Part shown: piece after piece, positions 1 to 12,900 of the stretch | Position numbering within the stretch: position 1 is the first letter of the stretch | Layout: the number at the start of each line of letters is the position of its first letter | Source: Buteo buteo | Lineage: Eukaryota; Chordata; Aves; Accipitriformes; Accipitridae | DNA length: 64,000 bases | Direction: 5' to 3' | Assembly (NCBI RefSeq): GCF_964188355.1 | Contig: NC_134188.1 | Span: 25,635,536-25,699,535, forward strand | Notes under the pieces: model-generated | What the model was told of the DNA's origin: nothing | What the model saw: only the letters and a program-made list of their open reading frames with translations | Databases searched by the model: none | Program-made: the position numbers and the translations under genes

Positions 1-3000
1 GTGCTTTTTATTTACTGTTTCTTTGACTTCATAGAGGCTGTGCAAAACCACAAATGTTTGGTTTATCTGCATGCCTGGAAATGCAATGGAGTAGAAATGT
101 TTTTTTTGTTTTATTGCCAGAACATTAATGAAGGGCTGAGCTTCCACGGCATAATGGACTGGCCCAAAGCATCTATTAGCAGGGCTGGGAGGTTGGTACA
201 CAAGACCTCTGCACTGACTGTCTTCATCAGGCTGAGTTCCAGCCCCCCAGCTCCTCTTTCACATCATTTGAAGGCAATAGAAAAACTCATTTCTCTTTGG
301 AACAGCCAGGTTGTATCCTTAATGCCCTAGAAATACACAGCCACTAAGGTGCACCTGCTTTGACAGTGAAGGGCAGCAGCTGAATACCTGTTACAAGAAG
401 AGGTTTTATATATGAAGGCAATAACTGAGTGAAGATATATGGACTGGCCACAAATGCTGCAGATGCCACCAGAGCCTTACGAAGTTGGCAGGGCTTCAGC
501 CTTTAGGCAATTCCTAAAAACTAAGAAACGAAATGAAAGAAAGCCAAGACATGCCTGCTTCAGTGCAGTCCAAAGGGGACCAGTGAGGGAGGAAGGAGGT
601 GAGGAGCTTTAGATGAAATATTCCCATCTGTGACTACATTAAGGGAGTCATCCATGTGAGTTAGCATCTGTTCTGTGTCATTTGCCATAATACTTCTTGC
701 TAGGAAGCTTCTTCGTTTCTGAGCCATAGGGAAATGAGTGGGTGTAGTCTTAGCTAAAGCTCCAGTGCTTTGAGCTCCAGAAGGTCCTAAGCTTGACACC
801 GCTGACAGGCGGCAGTTGCAAAGGGTGAGATCCACAGGACTGAATCTTAGAGCTTTGGAAAAGCTGCAATCCATATGCAAAAGCTTCCTTACTTCAGGGG
901 AAAGGATTCCTCCCCACCACGTAGCCTGTGGTGAGCTTGATCTCCAGAGGTTCTGGAGCTACCAACTACGAGGCTTGGCTCTACAGCACAGCGTAGTGTA
1001 GCCGAGGTCTAATTCTGCAACAGCCAAAATGGCTGCGTGTCAACATGGGGGATGTTAGCTAAGCCAAAAAGCGTCACCAAATTGTGATGCCTTCCAAGTT
1101 TACGCCCATCTGTCATTCAGTGATAGATTAACAGGAACTTACTCCAGTGTGTCTGTGTATGGACCTGTCTCGATGGGCTTATAGAAGCTAATGACTTTTT
1201 CCAAGCACAGCAATAATAATTCACAGTTAATTATCATTATCTTTTCTCTGCAGGAACATAGAGGGTGGCGAGGCATTTCTGTCTTTCAAATATGCAAAAA
1301 GTGGCCACACTAAAATATATTGTTCCTTTCTTGTTTCCATTCATACCTTAAAGAGGCAAATCTACAATTAGTGGCAAAGAGAGGTATCTCAGAAAACTGC
1401 CCTAGGATCACATCAAAAGTCCTTTGCAGTGCCTGCGTTGGCTTATGGCGTTGCTACGAAGTTTTATTATGCAGCCTGTGACACTAGAAGAGCTTTAGGC
1501 ATCACACACAAACTGAAAACACTAAAAGACCAAGTGTAAATTCAGCTCACTGCACTGTGTGGCCTCCTTATGTATTAATCTATTGAACGTCACCCAGGGA
1601 AAAAAAGACCAGTACCTCACACAAGCTATAATAAAATCCTCTGTTTGTGAGCTGCAGGGTGCTTAGCATGGAGCCATGGAAACACAGCCCCGCCGAACAA
1701 AAAACACTTGGCTGCAGGAATTCGGTAGTTCTTTAGTCACCAGCAAACGCATGTGGCCAGCAAGGCTCAGAGGGGAAGAGGGCAGCTAGCACAGAAAGTT
1801 TTGCAGAGGTGGTTTCATGTCCTTAAACAGAGACATCAGATCCAGAGAAGCCCCAGGGGTTTATTCGGATCAGCTGTTACGGGTAACTAACTTCGGTTTT
1901 GTGACTGCTCCTGTCTGTTGACCACAGTGGGAGCCAGAGCCATACTGTCAGCATTAACAGAAGTTGTCCTTTAGAGGAGGTGGTAGATGCCCTTGCATTT
2001 GAGAAACTAAGATACAGTTCATCTTGTAAGATAAATGTTGAAAATAAGTCAGACAAATCATACCCCAGAAGAAGCTATTTCTCTCCACTGCCTGTAAAGG
2101 GAGGTAAGGCAGCCAGTTCAGTTGTAAGCAGCCACCTCGTAACCATTTAAAGCTTGGTGAGATGAATCCCCCGGCTCTGAACAGAAGGCAATGACAAGGT
2201 GCAGTCTGCTGTGCTGACACATTATAGGTAACCTGCTGAAACCAGGGACCATCTCCCTTTTCTCATCTTTATTCCATCGGGACTGGCCTCCCACTCTGGA
2301 GCAGGAGGTTCCTTCCTCAGACTCCTCCAAAACAGGGGCCCTGGGCCCTGGTATTATCCCTGTTGGGATAATACCAACCTCTGCTTAAAGCCTGTGCATC
2401 TATTATTGTACTGCAGAGGAAGCCACATGAGTGGCTATTCACCCAACTTTTTATCCCTTTCCTTCCTCATGCCTGTGTGTAAACAGTCACATAAAGCAAA
2501 AGCACTTTAAAATGGAGTTTGAATCTCTTAACATATCTGCAGAGATCCCCAAATGGTGCTGGCACTATCCTGTCCAAATAATGAAAATGAAAAAAAGGGA
2601 AGGGACAGGGCAGATGTATGGGACAACCTATATGCAACCCCAAACAACTGGGATCACTGTGAACCTGGAAGATTTTCCTGTGCTTTCCCAGCACATCACT
2701 GTGTCACAAGCATACAAGGAAGCAGTATCACCTCCATTTCACTTTGGCCTGCAGAACTTTTGCTTATGAAACTGTCCTTATTCCCAGTGACTACACCGTC
2801 ATGCCCACTAATACCCACTAAAGTGTCTGTTCTTGGCTAGGGACCAGCCCACCCCATCCCTGCAACTTTGGTTTGTTGCCTCAGGGGCTTAAAATACCAA
2901 TGCAGTGCTCGGGGTTTCTTCTAAAAAACCTTAATAGCAAAAGGAACGATCTGAAGGGGAAATCGGCTCTTCACTCGCCACCCTTTTCTAGTGGTAGCAG

Positions 3001-6000
3001 TGTCAGTATGGGGGATAAATATTCTAAGACTACAAATACTGTAACTGATTAATTCTTCTGAATAGTAAAAAGTCCTGTCTTTTGTTTTGGTCTGTTATCT
3101 AAGCAATGAGAGGATGAAAGGGAAAAAAAAAAAATCTCTGCTTCGCCCCAGGCAGATTTCAGTTGTTGTTCAGTTCAGTCCAATTTGCCACTTGGATTTG
3201 CCTATTGATTGTGGCTTTAAATAAAAAGCAAAGCCCCAGTGTTCCCAGCTCGAGCGCTCATGCATTATCACAGATGAAGAGAAGCAGTTTGGGAACTTTT
3301 ACATTACTAATGTATGTTTATTTAGCATCTCTTATCCTGAAGGATCTCAAAGTGTTAAACAAAAGCTCCAGTGTATAACACTATGCAATTCGTGCAAGGG
3401 CAGAGTGTGACACCTTCCCAGTACAGTGGTGAAGACTGTTGGCAAGGAGGGTAAATTCCAGCTTGACCATTTTTAACAGTTTGTATTTTTCCTTCCCTGC
3501 TCCAGAGCACCCCAGGTTAAATACTCCATTGCCTAAGCCATCCCAGGGAGCCTTCCACCCACAAAAGCCCTATGCATGGAGCAGGGCATAGGAGAGCACG
3601 ATAAAGAAGTGACCATGCTTAAGAAGTCTAGCCGATAAAAATGAACCAGCACTTCCTATCGCTCATGCAAGGCCGTGCAGCAGAAAAAATGTCATTTGTA
3701 TTCGGGCTGCCCATACCATTAATAACATTAGATTTAGAAAAGTAACTGTATGTCTTAGGAGAGCTTCACTATCAGCTCACCACGTGAAATCCAGACCCAA
3801 GTGACCCAAAATTTTATGTGACCCAGGGTTATTACCATCCCATGGGTAGTTTAACCAACGCAAGTTTCTACCTCTACCTCTTCCAAAACACTTTTGCTAG
3901 TAAAGGTGCGTGTGCCTCTGTGGCATCCAGCTATGAAGAGGATTAAAATTTTAACCAGTCAGAGCTATTTTTTTAATGATTGTGAACTTTGAAGTCATCT
4001 CTACTTTTTTGCGGCATCTATATTCAGGACCTCATTAATAAAACTAAAATTGGGTAACCAGCAGCTACTCAAAGTATTACATTAATACATTAATTAATTT
4101 TGACTCAGTCGGTAAATTTAGGTGGGGAATACCATTCAGCTTTTCCGCTGGATGAGTGTTTTGCTTTTACCTGGTTCCCTGATCCATGGTTAAAAGTAAC
4201 CAGGATTTTTTTCAGTGTCCATTCTACACAAGAGATGGGATTAGAAAATAGTTTAAGAACTCTCTCTTCCACTGAAGGTTGTAATCAATAATAAAATCCA
4301 CCAGAGCGAGGCTATGAAATCCAAAAATAAATTGCAGTGATAGTACTGGGAGAGGGGAGCAGGAACCTCTAGTTCTGCTATCATTTTTCTCCATCTTTGG
4401 GAAAGACATTTGCCTTTGCCCATCTGCAAATGGCCTGCTGTAAGACTCAGTGAAAGCTACCTGTGCTTTCCAGGCAAAGATGCTAAAGAATTGCAAAGTA
4501 CCGTTAAAAATGTCCTCCTCTTGTCCACCTCCCATGCAAAATAGAGATTATGAACAGCTCAAAAGCTGACTGACATTCAGCTGGGCTTTGTTAGGACAGT
4601 CAGTGGAAAATGCAAGACCCTGATCAAAATGGATGATGGATTCCCACAGGTAACTTCTTCCACCAGGGTTGAAGCCACTTGCTTAGTGTGAGTGACATGC
4701 AGGTAAATGAAATAATACCCTACCAGCCTGCTGTCATTGGAAAGGAATACAGATGGAGACTGAACTGTCAGGCGGGAGCTGTCTTGAAGGTCAGAGCATT
4801 TTATTTAGCAAGAATCAGTGTCATTTGTGGAGATGAAATCTGTTCGGACTTTAATAGGATAAATCACAAGGGATATTCCAGAATAAATCAGAAAGGCTTT
4901 TTCCCCCCCCCTCCCCCAAAGTATTAAGTAATTTGAATGAAGAATCAACTTATGGCTTTTTAAAGCAGAGAATAATTCAGTAGTTTTTATGGGTCTGAAG
5001 AAGGGTTAATTTTCCTAACATAAAGGTTGAAGGAGAGAGGAAATTTCTTATTATGAGGGATAGAGTCAACTGTGATCGACACTCAGGTTTCTAACCACTT
5101 TCTCCTGGAACAATTCCACTAAGTGCAAAATTGTGAACTATGGCCTATACATTTAATATGAATTCTTGGGACGTGATGAGTTTGGACAGCTTGAATATCT
5201 GGAGAAAAGTAGAGACTTTTTCATACTGGTTCTAATTACTGCTTAGCCTTTCTTAGAAGGAAGGAGACCTGTGTTCAGGCAGCGGGTGTTACAAGTTTAA
5301 TCTGTTGGTTTCAGGCTTAGAACAGATGCAGCTCAATACACACTAGTAGCAAACACTTAATAAAAGAAGCTAATAAGTTTAGTATCTATATTAAAATATA
5401 GAAAGAATCCTTGAAAGACAATTTTTTAAATTGTGTCTAAACTCATCGGGTTGTTTTTTCTGGCCAGTCCCATTGAATGCTTTCCATAAAGTGGATGCTA
5501 GTTTGTTCATTTCTTCACTCCTGGGCTCATTTAGTGTTGTAGTCATGGAGCTAAAAACATTATCTTTCTGTCCGCTCACCCCGTTTTCTCAGCCACCCTT
5601 TCTCGTTTTCATGGAAGCAGTGAGTGAGTGGGGTTTAACAGGGGACTGATGTTCAGGTTCCTCAACCCTCCTCCTAGTTCATGTTTTACTTAGGGCAAAA
5701 TGTGGCACTCCGAGGACCATTTTGTTCCTCTCTTCATTGAGGTCCGGCTGAATTCAGTGGCAGGACTTCCCCTAATCTCCATGAGAGCAGGGCCGGACTC
5801 TAGAGTCTTTGCTGGAGTCAGCAAGAGCACCAGATCAGCATTGATGCAGTGGTCCTGGAGAGTATATCTTCAAGTGCTTTACACTGGGGAGTCTGCTGTG
5901 GGGTTTTCATATTGGGGTCTTTCTTGGGAGGGCAGATTTTTTTAATTTTTGTTTTCTTTGTTTTCCGCCCCTAGTATACTATGTTTTCCCTTCACTTTCT

Positions 6001-6361
6001 GGCACTGCACTAACACCAGTTACAGAACTATGTCTATATTAAGTAAATTAAGCAAACTCAGGCACTGGGACTCAACCTGTAGTAGTTCCTGGCATGATTT
6101 TGGCTCAGGCCAGCGAGCCCTTTCCTTTGGTAGCTGCCCTCCATGCCAGAGAGCACCCCAGGCACAGCTATTGGTAATAGATGTAGCTCAGGATCCTGTG
6201 CTGTAACACACCATATCCTAACACTGTCAAATACAGCACTGCTTCACTTTCCCAGTCTGTCTGCCCTGTGCATTTTTATTCTCTAAAGTGCTTGCATTTC
6301 CTGTTGACTTAAAGAAACAAATCATCCAAAAAAATAATAACGTCGTACCCTTGTTTTTCAG
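1..6361 (+). other. TENM4: TENM4 intron (3' part), before exon A
   Basis: No coding exon is recognisable. The stretch ends in a pyrimidine-rich acceptor with AG at 6360-6361. In teneurins a 21-nt alternatively spliced microexon for a seven-residue NHL insert lies just upstream of the exon starting at 6362. I looked for a 21-nt exon of matching phase and RNKDFRH-like coding and found none, so it is probably further upstream. Contents include a perfect 12-bp-arm hairpin (2349-2376), a C-rich tract near 4903-4917 and AT-rich patches around 4079-4105. Confidence 0.7.
2349..2376. repeat. Perfect short hairpin (12-bp arms, 4-nt loop)
   Basis: Left arm 2349-2360 (TGGTATTATCCC), loop TGTT at 2361-2364, and right arm 2365-2376 (GGGATAATACCA) are exactly complementary. 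It lies in intron sequence right after a GGGCCCTGGGCCC-type GC-rich run. No known element is recognised. Confidence 0.9.
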
Positions 6362-6594
6362 CCACAGCCCAGCTCATAAGTATTACTTGACCACAGATCC
6401 AATCACCGGCTCCATCTACCTCTCCGACACCAACAGCCGACGTATCTATAAAATCAAGTCAACCACATCAGTGAAAGACATTGTGAAGAATTCGGAGGTC
6501 TTGGCTGGAACTGGGGATCAGTGCCTCCCGTTCGATGATACCCGCTGCGGAGATGGAGGCAAAGGCACTGATGCTACCCTTACAAATCCCAGGG
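6362..6594 (+). CDS. TENM4: TENM4 exon A: NHL beta-propeller segment
   Basis: This 233-nt exon starts with the third base of a split Ser codon (AG|C) and ends with the first base of a Gly codon, at donor GTGAGA. It encodes residues 1-79 of the window's partial protein. It contains HSPAHKYYLTTDP, SDTNSRRIYKIKS and the AGTGDQCLPFDDTRCGDGG block. These are NHL-type propeller blades in the extracellular part, known to mediate homophilic teneurin contacts. The reading frame stays open for 74 bases upstream into the intron, but the pyrimidine tract plus AG and family similarity fix the start at 6362. In teneurins the optional seven-residue NHL insert joins directly at this exon's 5' edge, so this acceptor is used in both isoforms. 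Confidence 0.95.
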
Positions 6595-7888
6595 GTGAGA
6601 CTGCTTCTTCTCCACAGGCTTTTTTAAAGGGGTCTTTTTGAAAGGGACTTGTTTAGTCATGCTGGAGACTGCTCTCCTCTCCAGTTCAGAAAATGCCCTC
6701 TGATTTTGCAAGCCTTCCCCAGTCAACCCACAAACACATCCTAAGAGCTTGCCTCTGGAAATAAGTGGGTATGTCTTACCCTCAGCCAGTCTTGGTTCTT
6801 CTTAGTGAGATGGCTGGGAGAAGTGCCAAACCAGAGGGGTGTAGTGATGGGCACATGTCTAAAGGGCAATAGAATAAATCCACCCATCCATTTTATACCC
6901 ACTTAGCCACTGCTCCTCCTTACCAAATAACAGTGTTTGGTCCTTCCCAATCTGGACTGGATTTACCTACGTTCAGTTCACTGAGGCTTTCCTGACATTA
7001 AAAAAATAAAAAGCTCTATAAGCATTTCTATAGGTATAAAATAGCAACAAAACCAGCACACAGCTCAGTGATATGTAAATTGAGGTTTATACATTGACAT
7101 TATATATTATGGCATCCAGCTTACATGCTATAGCGGGTTCAATATGGGAATGGTCTAATTCAGCGTGACTTCACCTGGTTCCTGATTAGCTTACTTAAAT
7201 GTGATAAAAGCACAGTCAAATCAGAGTGAAAGCATCACACAGCCTTCATGACTGTGAACTAAATTGTTCAAAACAGGTTTAGCCAAACATATGCAGTCCT
7301 GTGTGTAGCCAAGACTTCAGTCTGGCAGTCTCAAGGTAACAAGCTCTGCATATGGAGGATGTCGCTCCTCCCAGCTGTCCACAGCTCCTTGGAAAAAAAC
7401 CACACAGAGGCTGTAGAGATGAGGTGGAATATCCTGTTGGTATACACACCTTCTGCAGTGTTTGTGAAGAGGGGCAAGAAGGACACCCATGCAGGAATGC
7501 TTTTCAAAATGTGGCATTTTTACCTGTTGTATGTCTTGCCCAGTTGTTAGGATTGTGAGGAGTTATTTATACGTTCTTGGCTTTGGCATCAATGTGCTGC
7601 AGGTTTCCTTTCTCCTTCCATCTGGGAGTGGTAGCTCCCTCCTTCCTCACCACAGCAATTTCCAAGTCTATCCCAACCTGTTCGTAAAGCAAGCCCTCAG
7701 CAAAACCTGGGCATCCTTTAACAAGTTTCACAAAGAGCAGGCAGGATGAAGACAGCTGAGCTGTTGTTTCTCTTCCTGGCTAGCCTTCTCAGGAAGTTCT
7801 TTTTCTTGACAAAGAGATGACATTGTTGTTAATGAAACCAAGAAACCCAAACTGATTTAGTGACCTTTTGTGTCAGCTCTAGTTGTGA

Positions 7889-7905
7889 TTTTTTTTTTTT
7901 TTTTT
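7889..7905. repeat. Homopolymer T tract (17 nt)
   Basis: Uninterrupted run of 17 T in intron A-B. No retroposon body is seen next to it. Confidence 0.9.
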
Positions 7906-8295
7906 GGTTACATGTTGGCTAGTTGTTTCTTGGCAGAATGCAGAAAGATGTACCTTGGGAGACCTGGTTTTTGCCAAAAAGCACTGAAAGCCAAACTGCT
8001 ACCCTTGTAATATTCAAAGGGCCCAGCATGGTTTCCAAGCACTCCAGACTCCCATGAGGTGACCATTATATTAGGATAAAGTATTGCCAGGGGCACAGAT
8101 AGAGAAATGGAACAGCTACCTGCGGTCAGGTTGCAGTGTAGGAATTGTCTCACTGAAATGAGAGGGCTGAGTGAAAAGAAAATTAAAAGTGACTTGGGCA
8201 GAGAGATTCAGACAGTCCAGCAGATGAGTCATGAGATCAGGGAATCCAGAAATCTGTAATCCAATTTTCTACATCACTTTGATGTTCAACCAGTG

Positions 8296-8346
8296 AAAAA
8301 ACAAAAAAAAAACCAACAAAAAAAAACACCAAAAAAACAACCCACA
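8296..8346. repeat. A-rich low-complexity tract with CC/CA interruptions
   Basis: About 50 bases of A runs interrupted by single or paired C (AAAAAAC, AACCAAC, ACACC). A shorter tract of the same style is at 17019-17046. Confidence 0.85.
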
Positions 8347-8822
8347 ACTTTTGTTGGACCTCTGTTCTCCTTTGTACAAGATAAGAGGAATATTATTCAT
8401 TTCCCTACATGGGTGGATGTTGCAAGGTTTAGACGAATTATGTTTCTGCTTTGCTGTGGGAAACAGAGCTCTAGAGTTCAAAGCTTTGAGCACTGAAATC
8501 CTTCTTGTTGGCAATTCAAGCTCTCAGGAGGCTGTTCTTCCACCTCAAACATATAACGGCAAAATGCATGCATTCATTCCTCACAGCTCTGAAATTTCAC
8601 AAAGTAGAAGTAAATTGAGGGTGAGAGAGGAAATGACACAAAGCAAAATGGCAACAAGAAAATAATAATCCGGAAAGCCCACACTGCCAAGGGAAAGTTT
8701 GTAAACTGTGTTCCCTGATCTGCTTCTAGCCTGAGTTTGCAAAGTCTGCTGAGACAATAGCTTTGGCAGGTGTGCCTCACTTCCCATTCACCTCAATAAA
8801 TGATTAACAGTGAAAAATCACA

Positions 8823-8840
8823 CTGACATTGCAATGTCAG
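8823..8840. repeat. 18-bp perfect palindrome
   Basis: CTGACATTGCAATGTCAG equals its own reverse complement. The centre, ATTGCAAT, resembles a C/EBP-type dyad with shortened spacing. Function is unknown. Confidence 0.9.
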
Positions 8841-9692
8841 CATTGTTTATACCTTCACGGTGGTTCATTGTAGCAGAAAAATCCAGCAAATGCTATTCCT
8901 TCATGTGATTGTGTTTCATAATAGGTCAAAATAAAGATGATTTATTGTACAAGTAACCAGTAGTCATCAGGTTACCTTCTGCTTCCCTGTCTTGGCAGGG
9001 GAATAAACACTTATAAGTGAAGGGTCAGAGGAAATTAGGAAACGATTCTGTAGCTTTAGAGATATCAGCTGGCCAGGGAAGGATTTGGAAAGTTCAGTTC
9101 TTCAAAAATCACCACTCTTCACGGGACTCTACTTTTTAAGGCCAAAGCTTTTTCTTTTTTTTTTTTGTCTAAAGATAATTGCTTCATGCAAAGTAGGATT
9201 TGTGTGCACTTGTTCAAAAATTGTAAGGAAACAAGGTCTTGTCTCCACTTTCATGAAGTTTTAATTAGCTGGTATTTACAGCTTGCTGGAAAATATGGAG
9301 GGAATACACTCCTGCCAGATGAAAAACAGCAATTCATAAAGACTGGAGGGTCAGTTGTGAGGTGTCAACATATATTTTTGCATTTACCTTTAGCCTCTTG
9401 AACTAGTCAAGCATCTGGTCTAAGCAGATTTTTTTGGCTGTCTTCTCAGTGGAAAGAAACTCGTACCCTGAAAGTGGTTTGTTCTATGCCACTATACATG
9501 TCCAAGGTAGGATGATCCACATTCTGGGAGTGCTGATCTGCTCCTGGAGGCGATAGCCTGAAGGATGAGGTCCCACCCCAGCGAAGACCATTCAGAATGG
9601 TTCTCCATTTTCTCAGCAGCAGCCTTTTCCCCACAGTTTTGATCATTCTTCCAGTCCCAACCTCACCTCCCATTACTTCGGAGTGGATAATT

Positions 9693-9985
9693 TCATAGAA
9701 TCATAGCATCACAGGATAATTAGGGTTGGAAGGGACCTTAAAGATCATCTCATTCCAACCCCCCTGCCATGGGCAGGGACACCTTCCACTAGACCAGGTT
9801 GCTCAAAGCCCCATCCAACCTGGCCTTGAACACTGCCAGGGATGGGGCAGCCACAGCCTCTCTGGGCAACCTGTTCCAGTGTCTCAACACTCTTGTCAAA
9901 AAAAATTCTTCTTTATATCCAATCTGAATCTACCCTCTTTCAGTTCAAAACCGTTATCCCTTGTCCTATCAATACATTTCTGAAG
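9693..9985 (-). mobile_element. CR1 LINE 3' fragment (antisense to TENM4)
   Basis: On the - strand this is the 3' end of a CR1 non-LTR retrotransposon. Read on +, it starts with TCATAGAATCATAGCATCAC and continues with the reverse complement of the GGTCCC-TTCCAACCC tail. It then runs into sequence matching the last part of CR1 ORF2 and ends near the TTGTCCTATCAATACA stretch. The 5' boundary of the element (right-hand end here) is fuzzy. It is severely 5'-truncated, as most CR1 copies are, and cannot be active. Its 3' ~290 bases are inverted relative to the CR1 copy at 35716-36127. Confidence 0.9.
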
Positions 9986-12900
9986 TAGTTTCTGGATAGA
10001 GGTTCTTGTCTCTCTCCATTGAAGGAGAGAGAACGCCCTTTAGATGATCAGCTTAGACAAGATATCAGGAGGGATAAAACCTACCCCAGGAATTTCACCC
10101 TTCCCCTGTCTTTGGCTTCCCTGATAAAGGTAAGCTATACAAACAGAAGACAGGTAGATCAACAGATGCAACAGTGGTGGCAGTTGTTTGGTCAGGGTAT
10201 TTATCATAGTTACTAGGAACAGGCCTGATGCTTCCAATTCATTTGCCACAGAGCACAGCAAAGCTTTCAGATGCTAATGAATTTCAATATATCGTTGCAA
10301 ATTAAAGTGTTACCACTTTCTAATTATCATCTGCTAATAATGATCCTCTTCTACAAGCAATCTAAAGAAAAATTAAAACTCCAGCTTGTCAGAGCATTTT
10401 TTTTCATCTGAGTACTCACCAGTGGTTCTCCTCGGGAAAATGTTGTGGCAGAGAAATTACCAAGGAGCCTGCAATTAAGAGAGATTGCAGTGACAAGTCT
10501 GACACAATAGGAAGAAGGTTTCAGAAGGGACGTGGGGGGGACGGGGCATCTCATTCATTTAGCACCACAAAAACAATGCAAAATGAAGTAATTAATTTGG
10601 GGACAGATTGCTTCCTTCACTGTGTCCTGCTGAATGTGTAAACAAAATCTCAGTTGTTCACTAAGTGTTCATGAGTTCGACAGAATTAAAAGAAGAAACT
10701 CAACCCTCCACAATCTGTTAACATTTTTATTGTCAAATAATAACGTAAGGGCCATTTCAGGGAATACCAGAGGCTGACTGAACAAAATATCTTGTCTCTT
10801 ACTGTGGCCAGAAAAGACACGTAGGAAGGGGGCAGTGATAGAGTGGCCTTTCCCTGCTAACACTCCAGATTCTAGTCATAGACATTTGGGGCACTTTCTG
10901 AAGATCTTGCAACTGGACCTGTGCTTAGATGCCACCATCAATTTGTCTGGAAACCTCTCTGAATACTTAGTTTTTTCCTTGCAGACATCCCGTGCTAATG
11001 TTTTCCACAATTTTTTAGCCACAGCATGAAAAAGTGTGGTCTTTTTGATGCCAGATCATTGTTTTCTGTTCTCTCTGGGCCTTTCCTAATCCATTCCTAT
11101 CTTCTAGCTCCCTCCTTGACCACTGCTGAGCACAAAGCTGATCTTTGCAGAAAACTTTTCACAGGAATTCCGAAATCTTTTTCCTGTGAGCTATTTTACA
11201 GCTTGTCATTGCATATGGGTAGTTAGGTTTACTCCTTCCCCCATGAATTCCTCTGTACTTATTGACATTGATTTTCATCTGCCATTTTATCACTCAGTCA
11301 TTCAGCATCCAGCCAGACAAGAAAGCTCCAAATTTGGATTCCTTTAGCACCTATTTTTTACTTAAAAGAGTTTTTCCCCCTTTTTTTCCTAAGTAGAGCT
11401 ACATGTGCAATGCAATCACTTTTAGCAGTTCGTCTTCTAGAACAAACCCACTGTGTCCCAGTAGCTATTTGCAGCGTAACGTTCTGCTGGCACCTCTTTG
11501 CACTACAAGGTCCTGACATTTCAAGCAAATGTCATCGCATCACAGCTTTCTATCAGCACAACTCACTGGTGTGATGCACGTGGTGCTACAAGCCCTTGTT
11601 TCTTATGGGATCTCCGACTACCCAAGAGGAGCCAGCGTGATTTCATAACGTATGTATTTCATACCTCAGAGCTGAAAGTTTGGATCTGCAATGCTACCTG
11701 GGTAGTGGCAGCAGATGTTTTCTCTCAGTAACTGTGAGATTGAACTTCAAGCTGTATGCTGAAAATCTTTAATTCCCTTATGTTCCTATGGAAACATGAG
11801 AGGAGCCTTCTGCCAAAGCAAGCCAAGGCCTTTGGCTTTACATGCGTGACATGTGAATTACCCGTTTCTGTGCCCATTTGCAGGAGCCAGCTCCCAGCAC
11901 TGGAACTGCGCCATTATCAGAAAGGAAACACAGAAAGGTCCAATCTAACCTCTACAATCTGCTGCAAAGAAACCGTGATGTTTCTTTCCCTCTCCGCAGA
12001 AGTCATCCATCCAAAGACACTTGTCTGTGGGAGAGCAGGGCTCCTCTCCATAATTAGATTTGAATCCAAGACAATCAGCTAAAGTCAGGAAGGGATTGGA
12101 GCAGTTGCTGTGTGAGGAGCATGTGCAAATGGGAATTTAGGGCTTTGACAGACTGCAAACTCTGTTAGCCTGCAGAACGTCTTAGGAAATGCAAGGCAAT
12201 TGAGATTGCTTAGCCTCCGTGAAAGAGGGATAAGCAGAGAAGTGCTCTGTGATAAGAACACATGCACATGCCATTGCCCTGGAGCAGGATGATAAGTGGT
12301 AACTTTGCCATCCCACTTTAACTTCTTTGGGTGTGCAAGCTCTTTGTCTAAGCTGGAATGCAAAATAAAGTTGTGCTCTATCAACTCATCAGAGCTGGCT
12401 TGAGAGCCAAAGTACATACAAGTTATTATTACTCTAACTGGTTAATCAGACCAGCCATCAGACCTCAGCATTGAACACCGTGAGCGACTGTCAGCATACG
12501 CTGCTGATAAGTCCCATCCAATACATATGGAACTAGCCAAGAGAGAAAATTCTGCCTCATTTAAAATCACATTATCCAGCCTGACACCCTTCACTGGCTT
12601 TTGGCCTGTCACACAGACTAATGGACAGGCACCCTGAAAAACACTCGTTGTGAACCTAGGAATGGATAAGAGCCTCTTGTGTTTGACAAAAGCCAATTAA
12701 GATCCACTAAACCTTCTATCATGCCTCTTCTGAAAAAAACACATCTACCATATCACTTAAAGAATTCAGTTGTATTCCTGGTGGCCAAGCAAATGCCAGC
12801 GAACATTAAAGAACTTGCCATTCGGCAGGCAAAATAATTAGAGGAGCAGTAACCTTCAACAGCAGATGCCAGTGACGGGTGACATGTGCCCATATCCCGG

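Noticed and set aside
4629..4649. 21-base segment before a GTAACT donor, considered as the NHL microexon
   Set aside because: No AG acceptor directly upstream, and the translation does not resemble the known RNKDFRH-type insert.
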